DNA of 64,000 nt from Bacillota bacterium (GCA_023421395.1 JAEZTL010000003.1:62001-126000); one strand, 5' to 3'. Shown: positions 9,807-16,885, counted from the first letter of the stretch. The notes: a model not told the origin generated them from the sequence alone. Numbers and translations are program-made.

Positions 9807-10879
9807 ATGCGCTCGTCACACGGCGCGGGGCGGTACCGCTCCCGGCCTTCTTCCCAGACGCCACCTACGGGGCGCTGCGCGCGGCGGGGTTCGACGACGC
9901 CGAAGCCGCGGGGGTGCCGGGCGTCGTCATGAACACGTTCCATCTCTACCAGCGGCCCGGCGCGAAGCTGGTGAAGTCCCTTGGCGCTCTCCACGCCTTT
10001 TGCGGATGGCCTGGGCCGATACTGACAGATTCGGGCGGGTTCCAGCTGTTTTCGCTGATCCGTGAGAATCCCTCCTATGGCGAGATACGGGACGGGGAGA
10101 TCATCTTCCGGCCGGATTCCGGCGGCAAGATGGTGTTCACCCCCGAAAAGTGCATCCAGGCGCAGTACCAGCTGGGCAGCGACATTTTCATGGCGCTGGA
10201 TCTGTGCACCCATCCGGACGATCCGCCCGAGGCGCAAAGGCGCAGCGTGGCGCTGACGGTGGCCTGGGGCAGGCGCTGCCGTGCGGAATTTGACAAACTG
10301 TTTTCCGGCAAGGCGGAGCGACCGCTCCTTTTTGGCATCGTGCAGGGCGGCGGCGACGAGGCGCTCCGGATGGAGTGCGGAGAGCGCCTGCGCGAGATCG
10401 GGTTTGACGGCTTCGGCTTCGGCGGGTGGCCGCTCAGGGCCGACGGCACGCTGCACGAGGAGGCCCTCCTGTACGCCGCCGGGGCGATGGACCCCGATAA
10501 GCCCCGCTATGCGATGGGCGTTGGGCGGCCGGAGGAGATCGTTCGGTGCGTCGACATGGGCTACTCGCTCTTTGACTGCGTGATTCCCACCCGAGAGGCG
10601 CGCCACCAGCGGCTGTACGTGTTCCGGGAGGGCGGGAACAGGCCGGATGCGCTGCGCGCCGGAAGCTTCTACCGCTTCCACTATTGCCTGGACGACGCCC
10701 ATGCCCGGGACAATCGTCCCGTGGACGAAACCTGCGATTGCCCGCTGTGCCGGCGGTATTCCCGCGCGTACCTGCATCACCTCTTCAAGCTGGGCGACCC
10801 TCAGGCGCTGCGCCTGGCGACGGCCCATAACCTTCGTTTCTATCAGCGCCTGATGGCGCTCCTTCGCGATGGAGGCTGA
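9803..10879 (+). CDS. Divergent tRNA-guanine transglycosylase (TGT) family protein
   Basis: A 358-residue TGT-fold protein. Catalytic features are present: TDSGGFQ (Asp76, general acid/base), FDCVIPTREAR (Asp258, nucleophile) and the zinc ligands CDCPLC...H (Cys311, Cys313, Cys316, His342). GIVQGG is also kept. The base-pocket loop differs: the usual GGLAVGE reads GGWPLRA (residues 207-213), and the FDEC segment reads LDLC. Canonical bacterial TGT exchanges preQ1 for G34; the altered pocket leaves the substrate open. The start ATG 9803 overlaps rsmH and the stop overlaps the next methyltransferase by 11 nt, so it is coupled to both. It could be the only TGT of this organism or a paralogue. 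Confidence 0.85.
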   Translation: MNALVTRRGAVPLPAFFPDATYGALRAAGFDDAEAAGVPGVVMNTFHLYQRPGAKLVKSLGALHAFCGWPGPILTDSGGFQLFSLIRENPSYGEIRDGEIIFRPDSGGKMVFTPEKCIQAQYQLGSDIFMALDLCTHPDDPPEAQRRSVALTVAWGRRCRAEFDKLFSGKAERPLLFGIVQGGGDEALRMECGERLREIGFDGFGFGGWPLRADGTLHEEALLYAAGAMDPDKPRYAMGVGRPEEIVRCVDMGYSLFDCVIPTREARHQRLYVFREGGNRPDALRAGSFYRFHYCLDDAHARDNRPVDETCDCPLCRRYSRAYLHHLFKLGDPQALRLATAHNLRFYQRLMALLRDGG

Positions 10880-11678
10880 CCGCGCCCTTACGGCGCTGCT
10901 CGCGGCCCCCAAGTACCGCGGCGTATACGCAGGCGCGGTCACGCGGGTGTACCGGGACATGCTCCGCCGGCATGGGCCGAAGGGGGCCGACAAGGCGGCC
11001 CGGATGGAGCTGCACCGCATCACCGGCGCGTTTCTGACGCCGAAGGATCTCAAAAGGGCGCGCGGGCTTCTGGAAAGGGCGAAGAGCGGCGACGATGCGG
11101 CGCTTTTTGAGGCGCTCTCGCTGCACGCATCCACCCGGGAACGGCTGCCAGGCATCCGGCAGCTGTATGAGCGCGCGCTGCCCGCGCTGGGCAACCCCCG
11201 TTCGGTCGCGGACCTCGCCTGCGGGCTGAACCCCCTGTACCTGGGCGCGCTGGGGATTCATGTCCGGGGGATCGAGCTTCAGACCGACGCGGCGAACCTG
11301 GTGAACGAATGGGCCCGCGCCATGGGCTGGGACGTCGCCGTCATCCCGGGCGACCTCGCGGAAGCGGAGAATTTATCGGCGGGGCCGGACCTTCCGGCGG
11401 GGCCGGAGCTTCCGGAGGCGGACGCGACCCTTGCGATGAAGCTTTTGCCGCTCCTCGACCGGCAGATGCCCGGCGGAGGGATGGCGCTTCTGAAACGGGT
11501 CCGCTCAAAGCGGGCGCTGGTGAGCTTTCCCACCCGCACGCTGTCCGGAAGGAACGTGGGCATGCTGCCGCACTATGAAGCGTCATTTGAGCAAAACCTC
11601 CCCGCAAACGCGATCATTCTGGATAAATTCGAGGCCTCGAACGAACTGTGCTACATTCTGGACTTGAACCGGCGTTAA
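10869..11678 (+). CDS. Arm/FmrO-family 16S rRNA methyltransferase (G1405-N7 type)
   Basis: The 269-residue protein follows the ArmA/Rmt/FmrO pattern in order: N-terminal helical domain, LHASTRERLP (residues 85-94), SAM motif I VADLACGLNPL (113-123), AMKLLPLLDRQ (189-199), VSFPTRTLSGR (218-228) and NELCYIL (259-265). ArmA has equivalent HSSTNER, LDFGCGFNPL, LKMLPVL, ISFPIKSLSGK and NELVYI segments. Known members methylate N7 of G1405 in the A site and give high-level 4,6-disubstituted aminoglycoside resistance. Here it starts 11 nt inside the TGT-like gene and sits between rsmH and rsmI, so a housekeeping role in decoding-site modification is equally possible. A proline/glycine-rich insert (about 166-182) is peculiar to this copy. 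Confidence 0.85.
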   Translation: MEADRALTALLAAPKYRGVYAGAVTRVYRDMLRRHGPKGADKAARMELHRITGAFLTPKDLKRARGLLERAKSGDDAALFEALSLHASTRERLPGIRQLYERALPALGNPRSVADLACGLNPLYLGALGIHVRGIELQTDAANLVNEWARAMGWDVAVIPGDLAEAENLSAGPDLPAGPELPEADATLAMKLLPLLDRQMPGGGMALLKRVRSKRALVSFPTRTLSGRNVGMLPHYEASFEQNLPANAIILDKFEASNELCYILDLNRR

Positions 11679-11741
11679 CGCGGCCATTTTGTATGCGCCG
11701 GGCGCGGGGAGTATTCCGCCCGGCGGCGGGAAAGGATGCGC

Positions 11742-12596
11742 ATGGCAAAACTCATCGTGGTGGCGACCCCCATCGGAAACCTGAACGATCTGACGGAAAA
11801 CATGCGCCGGGCGCTGGCGGAATGCGATCTCGTCGCCGCCGAGGATACCCGGGTCACCCTGAAGCTTTTAAACCATCTGGGCCTCAAAAAGCCCATGACC
11901 TCCTGCCATCGCCACAACGAGGAGCAGCGCTCGGCGGAAATCGTGGGCCGAATGCTGGAGGAAGATCTCACCGTTTGCCTGACCAGCGACGCGGGCACCC
12001 CCGCCATCTCCGATCCCGGCGCCGTGCTTGTGGCGGCGGCCCGCGCGGCGGGCATCCCCGTGACGGCGGCGGCAGGCCCCTCCGCGATGATCGCGGCGCT
12101 GTCGGTCAGCGGCTTCACCCCGGGGCCGTTCACGTTTCTGGGCTTTCTGCCCCGGGAAAGGGCGGCGCTGGACGCCGCGCTGTCGGACTTTGAAAAGACG
12201 GGCGTCCCCGTGTTCGTGGCCTACGAATCGCCCCACCGGGTGGTGAAGCTGCTCGAGGCCGTGGCGGCGAAGTTTCCGGCGGCGCGGGTGCTCTCCGCCT
12301 GTGATCTGACGAAAAAATACGAGCGCATCGACTGCGGCGCCGCGGAGGCCGTGCTGGAGGCGCTGAAGAATAACCCCTCCGTCGAGAAGGGCGAGTACGT
12401 GATCGCCGTGGAGCTGCCGCCCCGCGAAACTCCGGACGCGCCCGAAAAGCCCGCCGACGCCGCGCTGGCCATCCTCGGGGCCATGCTGGACGGCGCGAGC
12501 CTCGCGGACGCTGCGGACGCCGCCCTCGCCCACTTCCCTCGGAACGAGGTCTACCGCGCCCGGCTCAAGGTGAAGGGCTTTCTGCAGGAGGGGTAG
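11742..12596 (+). CDS. rsmI: 16S rRNA (cytidine(1402)-2'-O)-methyltransferase RsmI
   Basis: A 284-residue tetrapyrrole-methylase-fold protein starting MAKLIVVATPIGNLNDLT, with AAEDTRVTLKLL, SDAGTPAISDPG and YESPHRV, all diagnostic for RsmI. It adds the 2'-O-methyl group to C1402, the same nucleotide targeted by RsmH. ATG 11742 is preferred over 11736 because AAAGG then lies 6 nt upstream instead of touching the start. A 63-nt gap separates it from the upstream methyltransferase. It ends 10 nt before a two-hairpin 3' element. Confidence 0.95.
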   Translation: MAKLIVVATPIGNLNDLTENMRRALAECDLVAAEDTRVTLKLLNHLGLKKPMTSCHRHNEEQRSAEIVGRMLEEDLTVCLTSDAGTPAISDPGAVLVAAARAAGIPVTAAAGPSAMIAALSVSGFTPGPFTFLGFLPRERAALDAALSDFEKTGVPVFVAYESPHRVVKLLEAVAAKFPAARVLSACDLTKKYERIDCGAAEAVLEALKNNPSVEKGEYVIAVELPPRETPDAPEKPADAALAILGAMLDGASLADAADAALAHFPRNEVYRARLKVKGFLQEG

Positions 12597-12605
12597 GAGG
12601 ATTTT

Positions 12606-12661
12606 GCGGGGACGCTGTCCCCGGACCCCCGCCGGGGGAGGTGATCTCCCCTGGACTCCGC
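12606..12661 (+). repeat. Two-hairpin stop-codon-associated element, copy after rsmI
   Basis: Hairpin A GGGGACGCTGTCCCC (12608-12622), linker GGACCCCCGCC, hairpin B GGGGGAGGTGATCTCCCC (12634-12651), then TGGACTCC. It starts 10 nt after the rsmI stop and has the same order (A, linker, B) as the other copies in this window. A short A-run follows, so strong termination on T-run grounds is not obvious. Confidence 0.8.
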
Positions 12662-13017
12662 GCAAAAAAATGATTGCAGGCGCGTCCGTTTAGCGGATTT
12701 CATGCCAAACCAAACCGTTAATGATTCGTCGAGGCGGGGCTATTTGCGCGGAACTGTGTGGCCTGCCGCTCAACGCAGCGCTGCATTTCACGCCGAAGGC
12801 GTATCCCGAAGGGCCGCCTCGTTTTGGTTCCCTGTTCCGCATCAAAAATCCTTCCCTCTTTGAAATCATGAATTTTTTTACTTGGTATGAGCGGCCCGCG
12901 CGCGAAAAGAAAAAGGCAACCATCAGGCGGCAGAAGCCGCCGAAGGTTGCCTTGAACGGACGGACGCCGCGGCCCCCCTTGGTTTGAGAAGGGCGCCGCT
13001 TTTATAATTTCCCTTAT
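12662..13017. other. Intergenic stretch without a supportable gene
   Basis: No reading frame here shows recognisable motifs or a convincing ribosome binding site. GC content is locally lower around 12840-12890. The only clear structure is the hairpin at 12913-12953, listed separately. It may be remnant DNA between two copies of the two-hairpin element. Confidence 0.5.
12913..12953 (-). terminator. Hairpin, candidate minus-strand terminator
   Basis: Arms AAGGCAACC (12913-12921) and GGTTGCCTT (12945-12953) enclose an inner GGCGGC/GCCGCC stem. On the minus strand the hairpin is followed by TTTTTCTTTTC, so it resembles an intrinsic terminator for leftward transcription, although no minus-strand gene is evident directly upstream. 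Confidence 0.45.
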
Positions 13018-13082
13018 GGGGATTCCAAAGGGCATGATGCCCTTCGGCGGGGGTCCCGGGGCGGCGCCCCCGGAACCCCCGC
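13018..13082 (-). repeat. Two-hairpin element, minus orientation, solitary copy
   Basis: Read on the minus strand: hairpin A around 13073-13056 (arms CCGGGGGCG/CGCCCCGG), linker GGACCCCCGCC, hairpin B AAGGGCATCATGCCCTT (13044-13028), then GGAATCCCC. It is the one copy with no minus-strand gene ending just before it; the neighbouring LysM gene reads away on the plus strand. Confidence 0.8.
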
Positions 13083-13129
13083 ATTTTTTTGCGCATCGGG
13101 GCATATGCATCACCGGGAGCGTGACGGAC

Positions 13130-13354
13130 ATGCCGGAGCGAGCGGGCCCGCGGCACCTTTTGCGCGCGGGGGAAAGCATACGATCGGTGGCGCGGCGCTA
13201 CGGCACGACGCCGCTGAAGCTGATGGAGCTGAACCCATACGTGGACCCCACGGCGCTCAGCGCGGGGCAGGAAATCCTGCTGCCGCCCCGGGCGCGGGCA
13301 TCGCTGTGGCCGTTTCTCGCGGGGCTTCTGTTCAGGCGGCCGCGATCGCCATAG
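13130..13354 (+). CDS. Small LysM-domain protein
   Basis: The 74-residue product is essentially one LysM module: HLLRAGESIRSVARRYGT followed by LNPYVDPTALSAGQEILLP, the usual LysM spacing, and a short hydrophobic/basic tail. LysM binds peptidoglycan or chitin-like glycans. No signal peptide is visible, as is common for LysM proteins of spore coats or those secreted by unknown routes. ATG 13130 has GGGAG about 10 nt upstream; a GTG at 13121 is an alternative start. Confidence 0.65.
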   Translation: MPERAGPRHLLRAGESIRSVARRYGTTPLKLMELNPYVDPTALSAGQEILLPPRARASLWPFLAGLLFRRPRSP

Positions 13355-13357
13355 AAA

Positions 13358-13381
13358 AAGCGCCGCGAGGGCGCGGCGCTT
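13358..13381 (+). terminator. Intrinsic terminator after the LysM gene
   Basis: AAGCGCCGCG and CGCGGCGCTT arms with a 4-nt loop form a 10-bp stem right after the LysM stop codon, followed by TCTCATCATTT. A bidirectional function for the convergent rmuC gene is possible. Confidence 0.6.
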
Positions 13382-13395
13382 CTCATCATTTCCAT

Positions 13396-13445
13396 GGGGG
13401 AATCCGGAGGGATACCCTCCCTCCGGCGGGGGTACGGGGGACTTC
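13396..13445 (-). repeat. Two-hairpin element, copy after rmuC
   Basis: On the minus strand the element begins a few nt after the rmuC stop: a degenerate hairpin A, then CCCCCGCC, hairpin B GGAGGG-TAT-CCCTCC (13420-13406) and GGATTCCCCC. Orientation relative to rmuC is the same as for the other copies and their upstream genes. Confidence 0.65.
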
Positions 13446-13451
13446 GGCGCA

Positions 13452-14885
13452 TCAGTCCCAGTCCATGCTGAACAGCTCGCCGCCGTCCTCGTCCTGGCCC
13501 AGAATGGACTTTCGCTCTTTGGCGCCCAGCTTTTCGACGCCGCGCAGCCGCTTTTCGATGACGCGGGACTTTTCCGCCGCGTCCTCGATGGATTCGGATG
13601 CCTGCCGGATGCGCTTCTGGGTGCGGCCCAGCGCCTCGGCGAAGGTGGCGAACTCGCCGCGCACCGCGCCCAGGAGCGCCCAGACCTCCTCGGCGCGCTT
13701 CTCCAGCGCAAGCGTGCGGAAGCCCATCTGCAGCGCGTTGACCAGCGCGGCCAGGGTGGCGGGCCCGGTGAGGGTCACGTGGTGATCGCGCTGCATGCGC
13801 TCGGCCAGGCCGGGCCGCCGGAGCGCCTCGGCGTAGAGCCCTTCGCTGCCGAGAAACAGCACCGCGAAATCGGTGGTGCGGGGCGGATCGATGTACTGGG
13901 TGTGGACGCGCTCGGCGGCGCGCAGGAGCTTTTTCTCCAGCTCCGCGCCGGCGGTTTCGGCGGCGCGGGCGTCCCCGGCCTCCACGGCGTCGATCAGCCG
14001 GTCGTAGGCCTCGTGGGGGAAGCGCGCGTCGATGGGCAGATAGCTCACCGCGCCCTCGGCGCGGCCGGGGAGGCGGATGCCGTAGCTCACCGGCTCCGCG
14101 CCCTCGGAGAGGCGCACGTCCGCTTCGTACTGGTCGGGGGACAGGATCTGTCCGAGGAGCGCCCCCAGCTGGATTTCACCCACCGCGCCGCGGGATTTCA
14201 CGCCGGTCAGCACGCGCCGCAGGTCGCCCACGCCGCTGGCCAGCGCCTCGATTTCGCCCAGGCCGTTGTAGACCTGCTCCAGCCGCTCGCTGACCAGGCG
14301 GAAGCTCTCGCTGACCCGCTTGTCCAGCGTGGACGTCAGTTTTTCATCCACCATCTGCTGCATCTGGCTCAGCCGCTGGCCGTTGTCGGACTGAAGGTTC
14401 TGGAGCCTTGCTTCCACGCCCTCGCGCAGCCGGTCGATGCGGGTTTCGCCGCTCATGAGCCGGTTGTCCACCACATCGCCGATGGAGGCGATGCGCTCCT
14501 CGTAGGCCTCGAGGCGCGCCTCCACGCTGCGGCGCAGCTCGGAGAGGCGCGCCTCCTCGTCCCGGCCCAGCTCGCGCAGCTGTCCGGCGAAGGCGTCCAG
14601 CTGCATCTGCTGGGTGCGGCCCATCTCGCCCATCACGCGGGCGACGGAGTCGCTCATGCCGCGAAGGTTGGCGCCCAATTCCTCGCGGGATTTCTGCGCT
14701 GCGTCGCCGGCCTCGCTGCGCACGGACTGGAACTGGCCTGAAAGCGCGGACTGCATGTCGCCCAGCCGCTTATCCAGCGCGCCGCCGCGGATTCTCGCCG
14801 CGGCCCAGATCAGAAGCACCGCCCCCACCACGCCCACCGCGATCGCCATCGCCGGGCTGGACATAATCTTCAATAACTCATCCAT
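13452..14885 (-). CDS. rmuC: RmuC family DNA recombination protein
   Basis: The 477-residue protein has an N-terminal membrane anchor (AMAIAVGVVGAVLLIWAAA, about 13-31), a long coiled coil to about residue 215, and the RmuC nuclease-like domain with GEIQLGALLGQIL, YLPIDARFPHEAY and the conserved TPATLAAL-like segment (TGPATLAALVNAL). RmuC limits recombination at inverted repeats; the domain is a predicted PD-(D/E)XK-related fold. ATG 14885 follows AAGGGGAATCTCT. In many genomes rmuC is soluble or anchored; the anchor here is clear. Confidence 0.9.
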   Translation of the reverse strand: MDELLKIMSSPAMAIAVGVVGAVLLIWAAARIRGGALDKRLGDMQSALSGQFQSVRSEAGDAAQKSREELGANLRGMSDSVARVMGEMGRTQQMQLDAFAGQLRELGRDEEARLSELRRSVEARLEAYEERIASIGDVVDNRLMSGETRIDRLREGVEARLQNLQSDNGQRLSQMQQMVDEKLTSTLDKRVSESFRLVSERLEQVYNGLGEIEALASGVGDLRRVLTGVKSRGAVGEIQLGALLGQILSPDQYEADVRLSEGAEPVSYGIRLPGRAEGAVSYLPIDARFPHEAYDRLIDAVEAGDARAAETAGAELEKKLLRAAERVHTQYIDPPRTTDFAVLFLGSEGLYAEALRRPGLAERMQRDHHVTLTGPATLAALVNALQMGFRTLALEKRAEEVWALLGAVRGEFATFAEALGRTQKRIRQASESIEDAAEKSRVIEKRLRGVEKLGAKERKSILGQDEDGGELFSMDWD

Positions 14886-14912
14886 AGAGATTCCCCTTTA
14901 CAGCGTTTCAGA

Positions 14913-15212
14913 CTATTGGGCCTTCCGCCGGTCGACGCGCGCCTTCAGCGTGATCCCGCCGCCGGGGCGCACCGAAATGCCGGCGGGAAGCTGCCCGGCG
15001 CCCTGGTGGAGACGCGGGGGCGTATGAACCCCGGCGCCGCGATGCCCGCTGCGGCCGGGCCCGCCGGGTCCGGAGAAGATCACGCGCGCCGCGCGGTTCG
15101 GATACGGCCTCCGGCCAATGACCGCGCCGGGGCGCGCTCCCCAAATAAAAAAAGCCATCCCGGCCGCCGATCCTGCCGTAGGATCCCCGCCGCATTGAAC
15201 CGGCATGGGCAT
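14913..15212 (-). CDS. Hypothetical protein upstream of rmuC
   Basis: A frame ending 28 nt before the rmuC start has codon use with very strong third-position GC over its last 30 codons (GAGQLPAGISVRPGGGITLK segment), suggesting real coding. Its start is unclear: the ATG at 15296 overlaps a promoter -10 box and so is unlikely to be translated, and ATGs at 15212 or 15206 have only GGTGGGCGAG upstream. I recognise no domain. It may be a short cotranscribed gene or just an open stretch of a 400-nt rmuC leader. Confidence 0.35.
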   Translation of the reverse strand: MPMPVQCGGDPTAGSAAGMAFFIWGARPGAVIGRRPYPNRAARVIFSGPGGPGRSGHRGAGVHTPPRLHQGAGQLPAGISVRPGGGITLKARVDRRKAQ

Positions 15213-15294
15213 TCGGTCGAGAATCTCGCCCACCGGCGCGGCGGCGCTTTTGGGTTTGTTCCGCAGGGAGTCCTCCGGAATCACAACTTCTTCC

Positions 15295-15323
15295 ATTATA
15301 GCGTATCTATGGGGAAAACACAA
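15295..15323 (-). promoter_or_regulatory. Sigma-A promoter for the rmuC transcript
   Basis: Minus-strand TTGTGT (15323-15318) and a perfect TATAAT (15300-15295) are 17 nt apart. It lies just beyond the end of the PHP gene, so it probably drives the hypothetical gene and rmuC with a long leader. Confidence 0.65.
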
Positions 15324-15329
15324 ACGCTT

Positions 15330-16028
15330 TCATCGGGCCGCGCCGAAGACGGCGAAGAACCCGCCGGCGGTGGGCTCGGGCAATTCCAGGGAAAAGACGC
15401 GCTCCAGCATGTCCTCCAGGCGGTGGGCGTCGGAAGTGTGGAGGATCTTCCAGCCGGCGTAGTCTCCGGGGCAGGGCAAGGCGGGGGAAACCTCCAGCGC
15501 CGCGAAGTCGCTGCCGGGGGGCAAAAAGCCCAGCGCGTTCAAAAGGCCGTTGGCGCCGCGGTTGATGTGGGCGGGGACCGCGAGGCCGCCGAAGATACGG
15601 ATTTCGGCAGTCAGCGCTTCGAGGGACATGTCCAGCGCGGAGATGAGCAGCCGGGGTTCGACGCCGACGATCCCGTCGTCCTCGTCCATGAGGAGCTGGA
15701 GGCCGAAGAAGTCCGGCATGTTGGGCATGTCTGGGAGCAGCGGGTAGATGCGCTCGGAAAAGGAGAGCGCCGCCGCGACCGACGGGAAGTAGGCCAGAAG
15801 ATGCACTTCCTCGCGGGTGGTCAGCTCAAGGCCGGGCAGGAGATTCACGCCCATTCCCCGGCAGGCCGACTCCACCGCGGGCAGCTGCCGGGCGGTGTTG
15901 TGGTCCGTGACGGCGATCAGATCCAGCCCCTTCAGGCGCGCCATGCCCGCGATGTTGCCGGGGGTCATGGCCTCGTCGCCGCAGGGGGACAGGCAGGAAT
16001 GCAGGTGCAGGTCGCAGTAGGCGCGCAT
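15330..16028 (-). CDS. PHP-domain phosphoesterase
   Basis: A 232-residue PHP protein with metal-binding motifs in order: DLHLHSCLSPCGDEAMTP (about residue 6), VTDHN (about 41), PGLELTTREEVHLLAYF, and HTSDAH near the C-terminus. The family hydrolyses nucleotide or nucleic-acid phosphoesters; members with this length and start are often encoded with DRTGG and [FeFe]-hydrogenase-like genes, as here. The ATG at 16028 directly follows a CRISPR-like repeat (..GGATTGAAATG), so there is no recognisable Shine-Dalgarno sequence. The frame stays open through the whole repeat array, so an upstream in-frame start cannot be excluded. Confidence 0.85.
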   Translation of the reverse strand: MRAYCDLHLHSCLSPCGDEAMTPGNIAGMARLKGLDLIAVTDHNTARQLPAVESACRGMGVNLLPGLELTTREEVHLLAYFPSVAAALSFSERIYPLLPDMPNMPDFFGLQLLMDEDDGIVGVEPRLLISALDMSLEALTAEIRIFGGLAVPAHINRGANGLLNALGFLPPGSDFAALEVSPALPCPGDYAGWKILHTSDAHRLEDMLERVFSLELPEPTAGGFFAVFGAAR

Positions 16029-16313
16029 TTCAATCCACGCGCCCGCGGGGGGCGCGGGCCTCCTCTCCGGCGGAGCAGACCACGCCGAAGCTATTTCAAA
16101 TCGCGCCCTTCGCGGGCGCGGCCTGATCGTTGAAATTGCCGCGGGTCTGGACGATGTTTCAATCCGCGCGCCCGCAAAGGCGCGATGATGCCCTTGAGGC
16201 GAGCCGCCGCCTTCGGGTGGTTTCAATCCGCGCGCCCGCAAAGGCGCGACCGCACGCACATCCGGTCCGGACCGATACAAAGCCTCAACCCGCGCACCCG
16301 CGAGGAACGCGAA
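16027..16313 (-). CRISPR. Small degenerate CRISPR array, type I-C-like repeats, no cas genes in window
   Basis: Five repeat units begin (plus-strand coordinates) at 16027, 16093, 16156, 16220 and 16282, a period of 62-66 nt, with about 31-nt repeats and 30-34-nt unrelated spacers. Units at 16156 and 16220 are identical over about 30 nt. On the minus strand the repeat begins GTCGCGCCTTTGCGGGCGCG and ends GCGGATTGAAAC, as in type I-C repeats. The other three units differ in sequence but keep a GC-rich inverted repeat (for example CGCGCCC-TTC-GCGGGCGCG in unit 2). The array lies between a DRTGG gene and the PHP gene and is read in their direction. No cas gene is present in the 64 kb. Confidence 0.72.
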
Positions 16314-16358
16314 AAGAGCGATCAACCCAGCACGGGCCCGGAGCGGAGGGCTTGTGCG

Positions 16359-16700
16359 TCAGCTCTTCGTAATGCCCGCCCCGTACATCAGCCCGCACAG
16401 CTCAAAGGCGGTCTTTTCGCTGGAGAGGATCGCCACGCCCTCGTCCGACGCGCGCTGCAATACGTCCTCCGCCACGACGATGTTTTCGGGTACCAGGATG
16501 GCGGCCATCTCCATCAGCGTGGCCACGGCCACCACGTTCATGTGGGTCTGCACCGTGATCCAGGCCATGCCCGCCTTGCCGTGGGCCATGACCCAGCTGA
16601 GCAGGTCGCAGCTGTAGCCGCACAGCACCTCGCGGCCGGCATCGACGCCGGGGGTGAGATTTTTCGCACCGGTGAGGTCTACAAGGCCCTGAATGTCCAT
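16359..16700 (-). CDS. DRTGG-domain protein (hydrogenase-cluster type)
   Basis: A 113-residue protein resembling stand-alone DRTGG modules: the segment NLTPGVDAGREVLCGYSCDLLSWVM followed by a central hydrophobic strand-helix region (VVAVATLMEMAAILVPEN) and a C-terminal ILSSEKTAFELCGLMY. Such proteins are regularly encoded beside [FeFe]-hydrogenase-like sensors and HATPase proteins in Clostridia; their ligand is unknown. ATG 16700 follows AGGAGGG. A second DRTGG protein is at 18637-18984. Confidence 0.75.
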   Translation of the reverse strand: MDIQGLVDLTGAKNLTPGVDAGREVLCGYSCDLLSWVMAHGKAGMAWITVQTHMNVVAVATLMEMAAILVPENIVVAEDVLQRASDEGVAILSSEKTAFELCGLMYGAGITKS

Positions 16701-16847
16701 GAGTTCCCTCCTGTATTCGAACGGTCTGTGTTTGCGGGCCGGGGGGTTCCATCATCGGCGCGCAGACTGGTGACGGAAACAATTCCTTCGGCCGGCGCGC
16801 CGCCCTGAAATGCGGGCGCATTGCAGGCGCGCGCAGATTGCCTCCCC

Positions 16848-16880
16848 CGCGTTGAAGGACGCGAAGCGGATTTCAACGCG
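16848..16880 (-). repeat. Intergenic GCGTTGAA/TTCAACGC hairpin, copy 1
   Basis: Arms CGCGTTGAA (16848-16856) and TTCAACGCG (16872-16880), 9 bp, lie just after the hydrogenase-like gene stop within the minus-strand operon. A similar hairpin occurs at 23440-23470. It may be an mRNA processing or stability element. Confidence 0.5.
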
Positions 16881-16885
16881 ACGCG

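Noticed and set aside
12690..12923. 77-residue minus-strand frame in the rsmI-LysM gap
   Set aside because: No ribosome binding site, no family, and it contains the hairpin at 12913-12953.
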